64,000 nucleotides of DNA from the NCBI RefSeq assembly GCF_037893015.1, contig NC_133666.1, positions 618,188,974-618,252,973 on the forward strand. The letters are read 5' to 3'. Position 1 is the first letter of the stretch; each line of letters begins with the position of its first letter. Source of the DNA: Macrotis lagotis. Its lineage: Eukaryota > Chordata > Mammalia > Peramelemorphia > Peramelidae. This document shows positions 53,656 through 64,000 of this stretch, piece by piece. The position numbers and the translations under genes are program-made. Under the pieces are notes generated by a model. The model ran no database searches and was not told the origin of the DNA. It worked only from the letters and a program-made list of their open reading frames with translations.

Positions 53656-53904
53656 TCCCCCACTAAAAGTGCTTTGTTCTTTTATCAGCAGTGATTGGGA
53701 GGAAAGGACTAATACATGGACAACTTCCTACTAATTAGAGAGACTTATTAGAAAATGGAATCAGTTGCCTGTGGTGAGTTACAGTCTCTTTCCCCTTCCT
53801 CACTCTGTCAGAATATTTTTCAATCAAAGGCTAGAAAGCTAATTGTTTCTGAAGTTAGATATGAGATTCTTTGTCAGGAATGGGTTGTTTGGCACTTGAG
53901 GTTT
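53656..53904. other. Non-repetitive stretch, possible regulatory element
   Basis: Contains ACTAATTAGAG (53731-53741), CTTATTAG and GCTAATTG. Weak evidence of a conserved element. Confidence 0.25.
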
Positions 53905-54100
53905 TGTCAAGTGTTTTACATATGATCCTCACAGCTGCTTGGGGAAGGAGCAGTAGGTTCTCTTATACATCTTACTTTACAGATGAAGAAACTGAGGCTA
54001 AGAAAGTTAAGGGTTTTGTCCAAGGTCATAGCAGGATTTGAACTTCCATCTTTCTGGCTCCAAGTCCATTGATCTATTCACTAGATAACCTAGCTGCTTG
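53905..54100 (+). repeat. MIR/CORE-SINE
   Basis: TACAGATGAAGAAACTGAGG, GTCATAGCAGGATTTGAAC, GATAACCTAGCTGC. Confidence 0.8.
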
Positions 54101-54394
54101 TTCCTGGAACATCACAGAAAGGGGATAAGTTTCTACTTTTTCATTAATGGAATTTACTGTTCCCCTAGGGATGGTGTAAAGGAGGGTAGACTATATATTC
54201 TTTTATAACTTCTAAGATTGTGTACCTCTGTGGCCTGCTGTCAGGTCTTGAGATATGCAGATCAGAACCTGTCCAACTCATGATCCTCACATGCTCTCCC
54301 TACCTACAATCTCACCAACCTCCACTAAGACAAGAAGTCTAGAGCATTCCTCCAATAGTTCTCCTGGCCCTGATCTGATGTGGGGGGGGGAGGG

Positions 54395-54545
54395 AATCAA
54401 GTCAGCAAGCACTATGAAGCTCCTACTATGTGCCATTCCAGGCAGTGTGCTAAGCTCTAGGGAAAATAATACATCCCTCTCCCCAAAAGACAAATTTTGC
54501 CCTCAGAGAACTTATATTCTGTTGGGGGAAGATAACACATAAGAA
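54395..54545 (+). repeat. L2-like fragment
   Basis: CCTACTATGTGCCATTCCAG, GTGTGCTAAGCTCTAGGG, CCCTCAGAGAACTTATATTC. Confidence 0.6.
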
Positions 54546-54994
54546 GGATCTGAAAAAGGAGGGAAAGGGGGAGAGGGAAAATTTGGGATCTTCTCCATCA
54601 AAGAGGAGAAGGGAGCAGAGCAGAAAGGCACCTTAGATGTGGTGTCAGAATTCAAAGAGTGGCAAAACTCTTCTATGCCACATATCCTATCTCCCAAAAT
54701 CTAATATTCAGGACCAAACAGTCTGAACAATCTGCAGGAAAAAAAAATCCACTTTGGGCTTGTCCAAATGTTCAATAATTAGAATTAGAGTTCATCCAGT
54801 ATTGCAATGCGAAATTTAAATCATTTTCTCAGCATTTTAAACTCTTTTCCCAAAGACTAGCTGGTTGCCCAGAGAACTCTGCTTCTGTCCCTCCACCCTT
54901 ATCCCTACCAGAATTCTTCTGTACTAAAAACTATTGTTCATTTCTCCCTCTGTCTTCTCCTCTTACTCTTGTCTTTGTAAATGCTCACTAAGTT
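54546..54994. other. Unassigned intergenic sequence
   Basis: Nothing recognised. Confidence 0.3.
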
Positions 54995-55145
54995 TTATTG
55001 AATGGGAATCTTAAATTTCCAGTCATTTTAGTGGTTCTTCTCTGGACCTTCGTCATATTCCCTCAATCTCATTTCATCTATGGGTCCCAAACTAAATACA
55101 ATCCTGCAAAACTTCAGTCAGCCAAAACCCATTTACTCCATGTAG
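54995..55145 (-). repeat. CR1/L3-type LINE relic
   Basis: Antisense: GTGGTTCTTCTCTGGACCTT, CCAAACTAAATACAATCCTG. Confidence 0.4.
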
Positions 55146-56149
55146 CACAATCACAGCAATCACAGTTTCCTGGACCACCAGACACCCCGTTGTTCTTTAA
55201 TTAAATATCGGATAATTCAAATGTGCTCAATTCAGAGCTTGCTTTGCTCATCCCTTGTGTTTCAAATTAATGAGGTTGAACTGAAATCTCCTCCAGACCT
55301 GAATCTAGACCTCCATGAGCCTTAGACTTTTCCATCTAATGACTGCAAGATTATGTGACCACAGTTGCCCCATCAGTCATTAAGATCACCTTGAAGTCAT
55401 TTGGTACCAAAGAGTCTTTTGGGGGTGTTTAAGCTTTTAATCACCATCTCCTGGGAATATTTCCTTCTAGAGAATGGGTCCCCCCAGTTTGAAAAACATT
55501 GAGTAGAGATCAGTTCCTGGTTCCCACATGCCTATGGTCTTGCTTCTTGGTTTTCTAAACAAGGAGTCTTTGTTAAGATGTCATTATTCTGATGTCTCAA
55601 AAATGTAACACCACATGGCAGCAACATACTACGTCCATTCCCATGTCATGCCTTTTGCCATTGCTAGGTGCCATTCCTTTGGAGTGGTCTTCCCCTGGTT
55701 CAACCACTTCTCCAAATCCTACTTCTTACCTCCATTCCCCCTCTTCCTTCTGTACTTATAATCTCGATTACACAGTTTAGTACTTAATTACACACACCAT
55801 TGGTACTCTTCCCTAATTGTTCCATGCACTTTTCTAAATAGATCATTAGTTCCTAAATTAGGGTTATGGGGGGGGTCTTATCAGGTAGTAACAGGAAGAG
55901 TTCTTGGTTTGAAACAGTAGGAGGTAAGATCCGAATGGCCAGTCACCACTACTGGGCGGGTCTCAGGAGAAGTAGGACAAGAGTGGACCCTGAGGGGGAA
56001 GAGGAAGAGGAGGGTTGAGAAGACATGGAACCCAGGGCCATTTGGGGATCTGCTAGGCCTAAGTTTCAATGACTTACAAAAGAAAACCTACTTCATTTTG
56101 TTTTCTTTTAAGTCTAAGGGTCACAGAGCCTCACAATGTTAGAGATGGG
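55146..56149. other. Mostly unassigned intergenic sequence
   Basis: A weak L2-like piece at 55620-55790. Nothing else recognised. Confidence 0.35.
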
Positions 56150-56273
56150 CAGTTTGATACTATGGGAAACTCACTGGGTTTGAAGTCCGAAGTAACCCCT
56201 GTCCTTTGGGGAGGCTGAGGAATGTTGAGCAAGTCATGCCTCTCTTTCCTTCTCTTTAAAATGAAGGCACTCA

Positions 56274-56435
56274 GGGCAACTAAATGATGCAGTGGATAGA
56301 GCATTCACCCTGGAGTCAGGGGGGACCTGAGTTCAAATCCGGCTTCAGACACTTAATAATTACCTAGCTGTGTGGCCTTGGGCAAGCCACTTTAACCCCA
56401 TTAGACTTGCAAAATAAATAAATATAAATAAATAA
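56274..56435 (+). mobile_element. WSINE-like SINE
   Basis: AGGGCAACTAAATGATGCAG to the (AAAT)n tail. It interrupts a MIR-like SINE that starts near 56150. Confidence 0.9.
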
Positions 56436-57123
56436 AATGCACTGGAATATAGATGCTACCTGCTTTCTTAATTCTGGCAATTCTATTATCTAATTTATGG
56501 CCACAATGAGAAAATGTTGGGGATGAACGAACTACTCTCTGTAAGCAGAGGTTTTATCTCCTGTTTCTTTGAACCTCCTTGGCAGGCAGTGATGCCAAAC
56601 ACAACAGAGGTATGCTTTAAATGTCAGTTGATTGATGGATCCTTCCATGCATAGAAACTGCTCTTTCCGTGCTTATCAACAATCTCTTTTTCTCAGTCTG
56701 AATTCCCTGCTTCTTTTCTTCAGCTTTCCACATTGTTGACTCTCCTGGATACTGTCTCCTCCCTTGACTGCTATGAAGTGATTGAATTAGAAATGAGGAA
56801 GAAGAATATTCCTGATAGGGTGAGATGTACAGTTGATACAAAGGTTTGGAGGTGGGAGATAAAGTAGCCTTATACTGAGAACAACTAATAGAATAATTTG
56901 ATTGTATTGAGAATGCAGGTACTGGAGGTTTTAACCCTTTCATTTCCAGAAATGAACACTTTCGTTTCCAGAACTGCTACCCAGCCTCCCCTGCAGCCCC
57001 CCCCCCCATGATGTGTATAAAAGTTGTAATAAAAAGCTCTTCCCTGAATGATCCTTTTTAGTCTCCTTTGTTGGATCATTATCCTGCCCCTTTGTATTAC
57101 AGGGGTGGCATATTTCAAGGTGT

Positions 57124-57124
<1 letters not shown>
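56436..57124. other. Unassigned intergenic sequence
   Basis: No gene or repeat recognised; a short C run at 56997-57007. Confidence 0.35.

Positions 57125-57181
<57 letters not shown>
57125..57181. repeat. (CT)n microsatellite
   Basis: About 28 units. Confidence 0.97.
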
Positions 57182-57184
<3 letters not shown>

Positions 57185-57186
<2 letters not shown>

Positions 57187-57670
57187 ATCCATCCATTTAC
57201 TATGTCTCATCAATTCTTGCCTTAACTTCCCTAGGGTCTACCCCTCTTCTTTCTACTCAAGTAACCATTACTCAAGTTCAGACCTTTATCAGCTTAGACT
57301 AATGAAACAATTTTCTGATTGGTTTCTCTACTTTCTGTCCCTCTTCTCACTGATCCAGCTTCCACAGAGCCACCAAATTTATATTGCTAAAACATGAATA
57401 TGATCATGTTGCTCCAAGCTCCAAGCTTTGGTTGCATTATACTATTTTAGTATAAAATAGAAAGTCTTCAGCTTGGAATTTAGAACCCCCCTACAATCTG
57501 GCTCTCATCTATCTTTCAGTCATCTTTCCTATTACTCCTCTTCATGAATGAATGAATAAATGAATGAAAAAATGAATGAAGAAAAAAGTAGTTATTAAGA
57601 AGTTGCTATGGGGATACCATGAAAAAGTAAAGACAGTTTCTGTCTCCAAGGAATTTACATTCTAAATGGG
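57185..57670 (+). repeat. L2-like LINE with (AATG)n
   Basis: CAGAGCCACCAAATTTATAT, CAATCTGGCTCTCATCTATC, then (AATG)n at 57545-57582 and CTGTCTCCAAGGAATTTACA. Confidence 0.5.
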
Positions 57671-58159
57671 GGTAGGGTGGGGAGGCGGGTGAGATGTGCA
57701 TAGAAAAGTGGTGACCAAGGGGAGCGGAGCCCTTTGATCCTCAAAGTTAATAGGGTCACCCCTTCCATGAATGAGAACAGCTGATTTGGCCATGGTTCCA
57801 GAATTGGAAGGCAAGCCTGGCTGCTGAGGGTGTAGAGAATGAAGTGAATTCTAGTTGATATCTTCCTGAAAGATTGACTCGTGGGCTGAGGACGGAGGAA
57901 GGTGTGAAACCAGAGCAATAGTTCTGGATATGTAAAGGTTAAAGCTTCCAGGACATGCACTCTTCCACTCCAGGGAAAGTGGACTTTTGTACTAGCTGTT
58001 CCCTGTACACCCTAGGCCTCTGCGCCCCCATGTCAGGAACAGTACTGAGAATTTCTGAGAACTCTGAGAATTTCTGTCTTCCTCCTCAGGAGAGGACTTT
58101 CTAATCCTCCCAGATGTTAACTGGTCTAGTTCCCTTTCATAATAACTTTATTTAAGTCA
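57671..58159. other. Unassigned intergenic sequence
   Basis: Nothing recognised. Confidence 0.3.
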
Positions 58160-58260
58160 ATGAATCAACTAAATGAGGAAATGGAAAACTACACCAGGGT
58201 CTTTGCCAAGAAAATCCCATGGACGGTGTGGACAGAGTCTAGAGAACTGGGTCCTGGTTC
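58160..58260 (+). repeat. MAR1-like SINE tail fragment
   Basis: GAGGAAATGGAAAACTACAC, GGTCTTTGCCAAGAAAATCC. Confidence 0.65.
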
Positions 58261-58599
58261 TTCCCCAAAGCAGAAGATATTTCCATTTATTGTGATCTTG
58301 AGCAGATCACTGTCTGGCTCTTCCGTTTGTCCCCTACAAGGGAGGAGAAAGTTCTTTTAGCTCTGGATTCTTTGATACCTTTTTTAACATTGCAGACCCA
58401 GGGAGGAGTAACAGCAGCCTCAGAGTGGGTGAAAAAGTGGGTTTGTAAATGGCAAAAAAAAAAAATAGGAATACAGAAAGGAGAGAGAAACAGGAAAAAT
58501 ATGGGGGCAATGAGAGGACGGAAAAGGGAGAGGAAGAGAGGAAGAAAGGGAAAGTCCCTAATGGTTTAGGGGCTGCAGCCCTGGGATTATAGCTCAGGA
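58261..58599. other. Unassigned, with a purine-rich tail
   Basis: Short MIR-like remnant at 58285-58350; GA-rich 58460-58555. Confidence 0.35.
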
Positions 58600-58757
58600 G
58601 ATAGAAGAGGTCTTAGCTATCATAAAGTTTAGCCTCCTTATTTTATAATTGAGGGAACTGAGACACAGAAATGTCAAGAGATTTGCCCAGGATCACACAA
58701 TTTAATATGTGTCTGAGGCAGGATTTGAATCTAGGTCAAATGCATTCAGATTCTTCA
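58600..58757 (+). repeat. MIR/CORE-SINE
   Basis: TTTATAATTGAGGGAACTGA, GAGATTTGCCCAGGATCACA. Confidence 0.8.
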
Positions 58758-58827
58758 GGAACCCATTTATTTCATAAAGTAATGTAACCTGTTCTTTTTT
58801 GATTAAGCTCATGGTAACCTCCCCAGG

Positions 58828-59041
58828 ATCATAAATTCGGAGCTGGAATGACACTTCAAAGGTTCAAACTCCACCCTACCCAACCCTTATTTTGTAGATG
58901 AGGAAAATGTAGTACAGAGAGTAAGTGACTTGCCCAGGATGATATACTCTAGTAATGTCTGAGTCAGGATTTGAACCCAGGCTCTCAGGATTCTTAATTA
59001 CCAAGTACCTCCAATACCAATGCATCCACTGTGCTGCCCAA
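58828..59041 (+). repeat. MIR/CORE-SINE
   Basis: TCGGAGCTGGAATGACAC, TTGTAGATGAGGAAAATG, CCACTGTGCTGCCC. Confidence 0.8.
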
Positions 59042-59983
59042 GGATGAACTAGGCAGGCCTCTTCAAGATATCTGTCCTGGTATCCCATTTACTTATAAGA
59101 TCTCTTTGTCCTATCTTTAGGAGATGAGGCTCTAGTTCAGTGGCTAGCTCCTAAGGGCAGGTGTTTGAAAGGGGGTAGTGGAAGTGGTTTTCACTGCCTC
59201 CAGAAAATACAAAGTTAACAGCTCTCTCTTGCCTTCAAAGCCTCCCAAGTCCTCCATGTGAACCAAGATGAAGTGCTCTCCATTTGTGTAGCCCAGGGGG
59301 AGTACTGCCACAAAATTAACTTTATTAATTGATTGATATTGAAGTGGTTTATTCTATGATATGAAAGATTGTTAAGTCTACTGGTTTCAACCATATTAGT
59401 TTTCTAGCATAGGAGTTTCTATCTTAAATGAAGCTCTAATTATTTGTGGGAGTGTAAAGAAAAATGATGTATATATGGAGAGGGGGTATTTGGGGAGACC
59501 CTATGTCTCGTACAATTCAGAAGTCAATACTTTAAACCTCTTCTGAAAGGTTATTCTGTACTGTTCAATGAGAAATTTTCCTTTTCCCCAGAGTGAAGCT
59601 CTGTCTAGACAGACCTAAGTCAAGTAATACAGTTTGTTAAGAGTCTTATTTACAGTATTTTCAAACTATAGAGGTGTTTTCCTTATAGTCAGTATATTGA
59701 ATTAGGTGGCTAGCACCTTGTGACATTGCCAGGCTGGGTTGGGCTCTCCTCAAGATTTCCATCAATCATGCCCCAACACCCTTTTCTGATCCATCACTGA
59801 ACAGCATCCTTCAGGCAGGACATGGGCTGCCCAGAACACCCTGGTCCACTGAATAGAAAACACAGAATGAAACCACACTCAGTGTTGTGGGGAAACATGT
59901 CTACCAGAAAGGTGAAGAGCTGCTTTTGAATCCTAACTCTGACCCTCTTGTAACCCAGAGAACTACTTAAGTGTGTTATCATT
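59042..59983. other. Unassigned intergenic sequence
   Basis: AT-rich, no gene or clear repeat; TTTATTAATTGATTGATATT near 59321. Confidence 0.35.
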
Positions 59984-59997
59984 TGTATTACTTTTTA

Positions 59998-60158
59998 ACA
60001 TTTTTTAGGCTTTTTTTTTTTTGCAAGGCAAACAGGGTTAAGTGGCTTGCCCAAGGCCACACAGCTAGGTAATTATTAAGTGTCTGAGACTGGATGCGAA
60101 CCCAGGTACTCCTGACTCCAGGGCTGGTGCTTTATCCACTGCACCACCTAGCCGCCCC
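59998..60158 (-). mobile_element. WSINE-like SINE with 14-bp target duplication
   Basis: Reverse full-length copy. TGTATTACTTTTTA is repeated at 59984-59997 and 60159-60172. Confidence 0.96.
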
Positions 60159-60294
60159 TGTATTACTTTTTATACTAACCATGACAAGGCAAAGAACCAT
60201 GACAAAGGCAAAAAAAGGAGAGAGACTCTCTCATAAAGTCATCGTGTGTGAATTCTCTGATCCCTTCTTGCAAACCATAAGCAAAGCGGTGCCA

Positions 60295-60690
60295 TGGGAA
60301 TGGCTAAGCAGATAGTGGTGTGTGAATGTGACGCAATGTTATTGTGCCATGAAAATAATGAACATAAAGATTTCAGAGAAACTTGGGAAGATTTCTCTGA
60401 ATTGAAGAGCAGCAAAGAACATTTTACACAATGTCCACAATGGAGTAAAGGAAAATAACGGAAAAATTGCTGACCTCTGATCAATGTAGCAACTAATTAT
60501 GACTTCAGATTACTGATAGTAAAATACACTCCTCAGCAGAAGATACAGATGATAGGCACAAAGGAAAAATAGTTTTCAGACATGGTCATTGCATTGATTT
60601 GTCTTATTGCACTCATTTCTTATCAGGGTGGCTCCTGCGGAGGAGATTGGAGTCGTGGTAAAGGGATAGCGATGTAAAAAAAAAGAAAAA
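60295..60690 (+). repeat. L1 3' end
   Basis: GGGAATGGCTAAGCAGATAG, TTATTGTGCCATGAAAATAA, ATTTCAGAGAAACTTGGG. Confidence 0.7.
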
Positions 60691-60741
60691 ACCTAATATC
60701 ACATTAAAATCTTTTTGTAGTATGCCCTATGTGTGTGTATG

Positions 60742-60745
<4 letters not shown>

Positions 60746-60772
<27 letters not shown>
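60746..60772. repeat. (TA)n microsatellite
   Basis: About 13 TA units. Confidence 0.9.
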
Positions 60773-60777
<5 letters not shown>

Positions 60778-60879
60778 GCATATATGTACATAGAAAGTAA
60801 GGGTGACCTATGTTCTACCTATAACTTTTACAATTAGAAACTTGAGACTTGTCAGTTCAGGATTCTTTTACAGGGAAAC

Positions 60880-62577
60880 AAAAGCACTAGAAGGTGCCAA
60901 TTTTGCAGATTAGGGACAGCACACTCCTTAAGAATACAAGATAAGATATAGGATTTACAGATAAAAGGTGATGCCATAAGAAAATTAGGAGAGCATAAAA
61001 TAATTTGCCTGTCAGATACAAGGAAAGAATTTAGTACCAAATAAAATATAGAAAGCATTATAAAATGTAAAATACATAATTTTGATTATATAAAATTAAA
61101 ACATTTTTTGTACAAAGAAAACCAATGCAAAAATTTTAGGAAAGCAGAAAAACTGGGGGGGAATTTGCGGCAAGTAAAGGCTTCATGATGGGCATCCCCT
61201 CAGTTTTCAATTCTTAGTCACCACAAAAGAGCTGCTATAAATTTTTTGTACAAGTAGCTTTTCCTCCAACCCCCTCTCCCATTTTAAAAAATATATTTGG
61301 GCTATAGATATGTAGAGAACTGAGTCAAATTTTTAGGAATACATGTAATTTTTCTATTGATAAATGATCAAAGGATATGACAGGCAGTTTTCAGACAAAG
61401 AAATCAAAGCTATCTATAGTCATATAAAAATACTAGAGTATTTTCATATAATAATTTTAATGATTTAGGAATCATTATTGATTAGAGAACTGCATATTAT
61501 AAAATAGCTCTGAGGTATGACCTCACAATATGATTGGCTAATATGACAAAAAATGAGATGATGAATGTTGGAGGGGATATGGGAAAAGTTGGACACTAAT
61601 GCACTGTTTGATGGAGTTGTGAACTGATACAACCATTCTGGAGAGCAATTTGGAATGATGCTTAAAGGGCTATAAAACTGTGCATACTCTTTGAGCCAGG
61701 AATACTATTGCTATGTCTTTATTCTAAAGATATTAAAAAAAGATGGGGGGGGAGGCCTACTTGTACAAAAATATTTATAGTAGTTTTTTGTGGTGGCTAA
61801 GAATTGAAAATTGAGGGGTAATCCATCAATTGGAGATGTCTGAACAAATTGTGGTAGTTGACTGTGATGGAGTATTATTGGACTATAAGAAATGATAAGC
61901 AGGATGACTTCAGAAAAACCTGGAATTTTTCTGGAAAGAATTAAATGAACTAATGCAAACTAAGCAGAACCAGGAGAATGTAGAACACAGTTAATAGCAA
62001 TATTATATGATAAAGAACCATGAATAACTATTTTATTAGATATTTTTAAAACTTTTTCCCAATTGTACTTAGAAAGTTTTTAACATTAATTTTTGCAAAA
62101 TTTTCTTCCTCCCTCCTTCACAATCATGTTAAACATATTTCCATATTAGGAATGACAACTATTGTTAGCAATACAGTGATTCAAGACAATCCTAAAGGAC
62201 TCATGAAGAAACATTCCACCTCCAGAGAAAGAATTGATATTGCCTGAATACAGATTAAAACATATTTTTCCTTCCTTCCTTCCTCCTCCTCCTCCTCCTC
62301 CTCCTCCTCCTCCTCCTTCTTCTTCTTCTTCTTCTTCTTCTTCTTCTTCTTCTTCTTCTTCTTCTTCTCTCTCTCTCTCTCTCTCTCTCTGGTATTCTTG
62401 AACAAAATGACTATACAGAAATACTTTAATATTTTATGATTGCATGTGAATATTTCAGATTGCTTGCCATCTCAGGAAGGGGGGAGGGTTAGAATTTAAA
62501 ACTCAAACTTAAAATAAAGTTAAAATTGTTTTAGCATGTAATTGGGGAAAAACAAAGTATTATTTAAAATACATTAT
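60880..62577 (+). repeat. L1: ORF2 C-terminus and 3' UTR, mosaic with antisense pieces
   Basis: In order: TAATTTGCCTGTCAGATAC, ACCAATGCAAAAATTTTAGG, GATCAAAGGATATGACAGGC, TTGATTAGAGAACTGCATAT, CAACCATTCTGGAGAGC, AAGCAGAACCAGGAGAATG, CCACCTCCAGAGAAAG, and a G-rich end CAGGAAGGGGGGAGGG. Antisense L1 text sits at 61186-61265 and 62038-62150. No open reading frame remains. Confidence 0.85.
62264..62391. repeat. Compound microsatellite (TTCC)n-(TCC)n-(TTC)n-(TC)n
   Basis: Four phases follow each other without interruption inside the L1 3' UTR. Confidence 0.97.
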
Positions 62578-62580
62578 GTT

Positions 62581-62733
62581 GGGGCAGCTAGGTGGCGCAG
62601 TGGATAGAGCACTGGCCCTGGAGTCAGGAGTACCTGGGTTCAAATCTGGCCTCAGACACTTACTAATTACCTAGCTGTATGGCCTTGGGCAAGCCACTTA
62701 ACGCCGTTTGCCTTGCAAAAACCTAAAAAAAAA
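62581..62733 (+). mobile_element. WSINE-like SINE, first of a tandem pair
   Basis: GGGGCAGCTAGGTGGCGCAG to TTGCCTTGCAAAAACCTAAA. Confidence 0.95.
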
Positions 62734-62745
62734 GAGTATCCAAGG

Positions 62746-62912
62746 GGGCGGCTAGGTGGCACAGTGGGTACAGCACTGGCCCTGGAATCAGAAGGACCTG
62801 AGTTCAGATTTGACCTAAGAGATTTAATAATTACCTGTGTGACCTTGGGCAAGTCACTTAACCTCATTGCCTTGCAACTCCCCCACAAAAAGTGTATCTA
62901 AAAAAAAAACAC
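62746..62912 (+). mobile_element. WSINE-like SINE, second of a tandem pair
   Basis: GGCGGCTAGGTGGCACAGTG to CATTGCCTTGCAACTCCC and an A-rich tail. AGAGTATCCA before it and AGTGTATCTA after it may be a degraded target duplication. Confidence 0.92.
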
Positions 62913-63234
62913 CAAAGGCATCTTTGAGACTTACTTGACTCAAACATTGATAAAACTTCCTGCATAGACACAGAACAGTCTGACTTCTCCCTTAGGTTTC
63001 TAACCAGTAAACCAGTATGACTACCACAAATGCAGGCAAATGCATTCAATTGAATTAACATTCTCACTGGACTAGGCTTTCCTTGCCTTGGTTAAGGAAA
63101 CTATCCGATGGTTTTTAGATGGGACTATGAATATCTCATTTTGAACCTGAGCTATTGGACTGGTTTGTCAGACTCTGCCCACGATGCAACCTAAGTATAA
63201 TATAGGCCACAAATGGTCATGAAACCTTTTCTTG
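62913..63234. other. Unassigned intergenic sequence
   Basis: Nothing recognised. Confidence 0.3.
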
Positions 63235-63700
63235 AAGACACTGGGGCAGTTCTAATCATTGGGAAGCTTTTCCTAATATCAAGTCTAAACTTGCCCTTTT
63301 GCCAATTTTCACCAGTTGTTCCTCTTTCTGTTCTCTGGGGCCAAAGAAAGTGAGTCTAATATCTGTTTCACTTGACAGGCCTTCAGATACTTGAAGGCAG
63401 CCATCAGAACCTCCCTGGGTCATCTTTTCTCCAAGCCAAAAATCTCTGGTTCTCTCAGAGGAATTGAACTCACGACCTTCCATCCTTCTAGTTGCCTTAA
63501 AATGTTAGAACTACAGAATCCTTGAAGCTCAGTGAGACATGGAACCTCAAAGAGACCTCAAGGATCATTAATGTTAGTCCAAAGCTGAACAAAAAATTCC
63601 CTTTACTGCCCTCCCAACAAGTGACCATCCATCTAACTTCTTGCATGGAGGTTTCCATTACTGCCGAAATAGAAAGCCATTCCACTTTTGGACAGCTCAA
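63235..63700 (-). repeat. CR1/L3-type LINE relic
   Basis: Antisense: GGAAGCTTTTCCTAATATCA, CTGTTCTCTGGGGCCAAAG, GATACTTGAAGGCAGCCATC. Confidence 0.55.
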
Positions 63701-63769
63701 ATGGTCATTTCGTAAATCATTCCTTCATATTACCCAGGAGTATATCAGAGGGAGGTCACAGCAGAGCCA

Positions 63770-63895
63770 GTTGTTAAATTTTCAGGGTGAGCATTCCTAC
63801 ATCAAAAATGAGCAAACAAGACGATTTACTATTTTGTTGATTATCTAGACTTAGAGTGATGAAAAAATGTTAATGTAGATTAAATTTTAAAATGT
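63770..63895. repeat. Dispersed repeat of unknown class, copy 2
   Basis: Matches 7120-7230 over TTTTGTTGATTATCTAGACT and AGATTAAA...TTAAAA.TGTG. Confidence 0.55.
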
Positions 63896-63903
63896 GTCAG
63901 GGA

Positions 63904-63927
63904 TATATATATATATATATATATATC
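63904..63927. repeat. (AT)n microsatellite
   Basis: About 12 units, followed by an 8-10 nt C run. Confidence 0.9.
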
Positions 63928-64000
63928 TTGCCCCCCCCCATTGTTAAATATTTCCCAGTATAGCTGTCTTCTGCTCATTCATTGACTCCAAAAAGCAGGA

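Overview
The window is a vertebrate genomic segment, almost certainly from a marsupial and probably an Australian (dasyurid-like) one. The marsupial call rests on many copies of a tRNA-derived SINE whose head reads GGGGCAGCTAGGTGGC and whose tail reads GCCTTGCAAAAACCT, plus marsupial-style L1 3' ends and other marsupial SINEs. The dasyurid call is a weaker inference from the abundance of that SINE tail. There are no operons and no bacterial or phage features.

Only one protein-coding gene can be supported: MAFA, the large-Maf bZIP transcription factor of pancreatic beta cells. It is intronless, on the minus strand (38881-39957, 358 codons), inside a strong CpG island (about 38.25-41.12 kb, with a second GC-rich block at 35.5-36.8 kb). 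Upstream, to the right in window coordinates, lie a TATA box, an inverted CCAAT box, and a compact block with RFX-, PBX/MEIS- and E-box-like motifs. Downstream, to the left, a long 3' untranslated region is inferred. It carries a Pumilio-type site, a 420-bp purine-rich array with a 112-bp higher-order period, a (AAAAC)n tract and one AATAAA signal at 36506-36511.

The left flank (1-35 kb) and right flank (41-64 kb) are intergenic and made of layered retroelements. These are old MIR/CORE-SINE and L2 copies, CR1-type LINE fragments, a decayed RTE-like LINE, L1 3' ends in both orientations, and young SINEs that often split older repeats with clear target-site duplications. Two retropseudogenes stand out: a 7SL (SRP) RNA copy with a poly(A) tail at 41957-42226 and a Y-box (YBX) cold-shock-domain fragment at 15320-15512. 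Several non-repetitive, homeodomain-motif-rich stretches (notably 5140-5340 and 21125-21300) look like conserved regulatory elements and are candidates for long-range MAFA control. Two 100-N assembly gaps occur, at 27243-27342 and 47304-47403.

I found no evidence of a wholly new biological system. The most informative items are the MAFA promoter and 3' UTR architecture, the candidate enhancers, the 7SL and YBX retrocopies, a near-perfect 35-bp inverted repeat, and a probable false assembly gap. Repeat family names come from recognition of consensus features by eye, not from a search.
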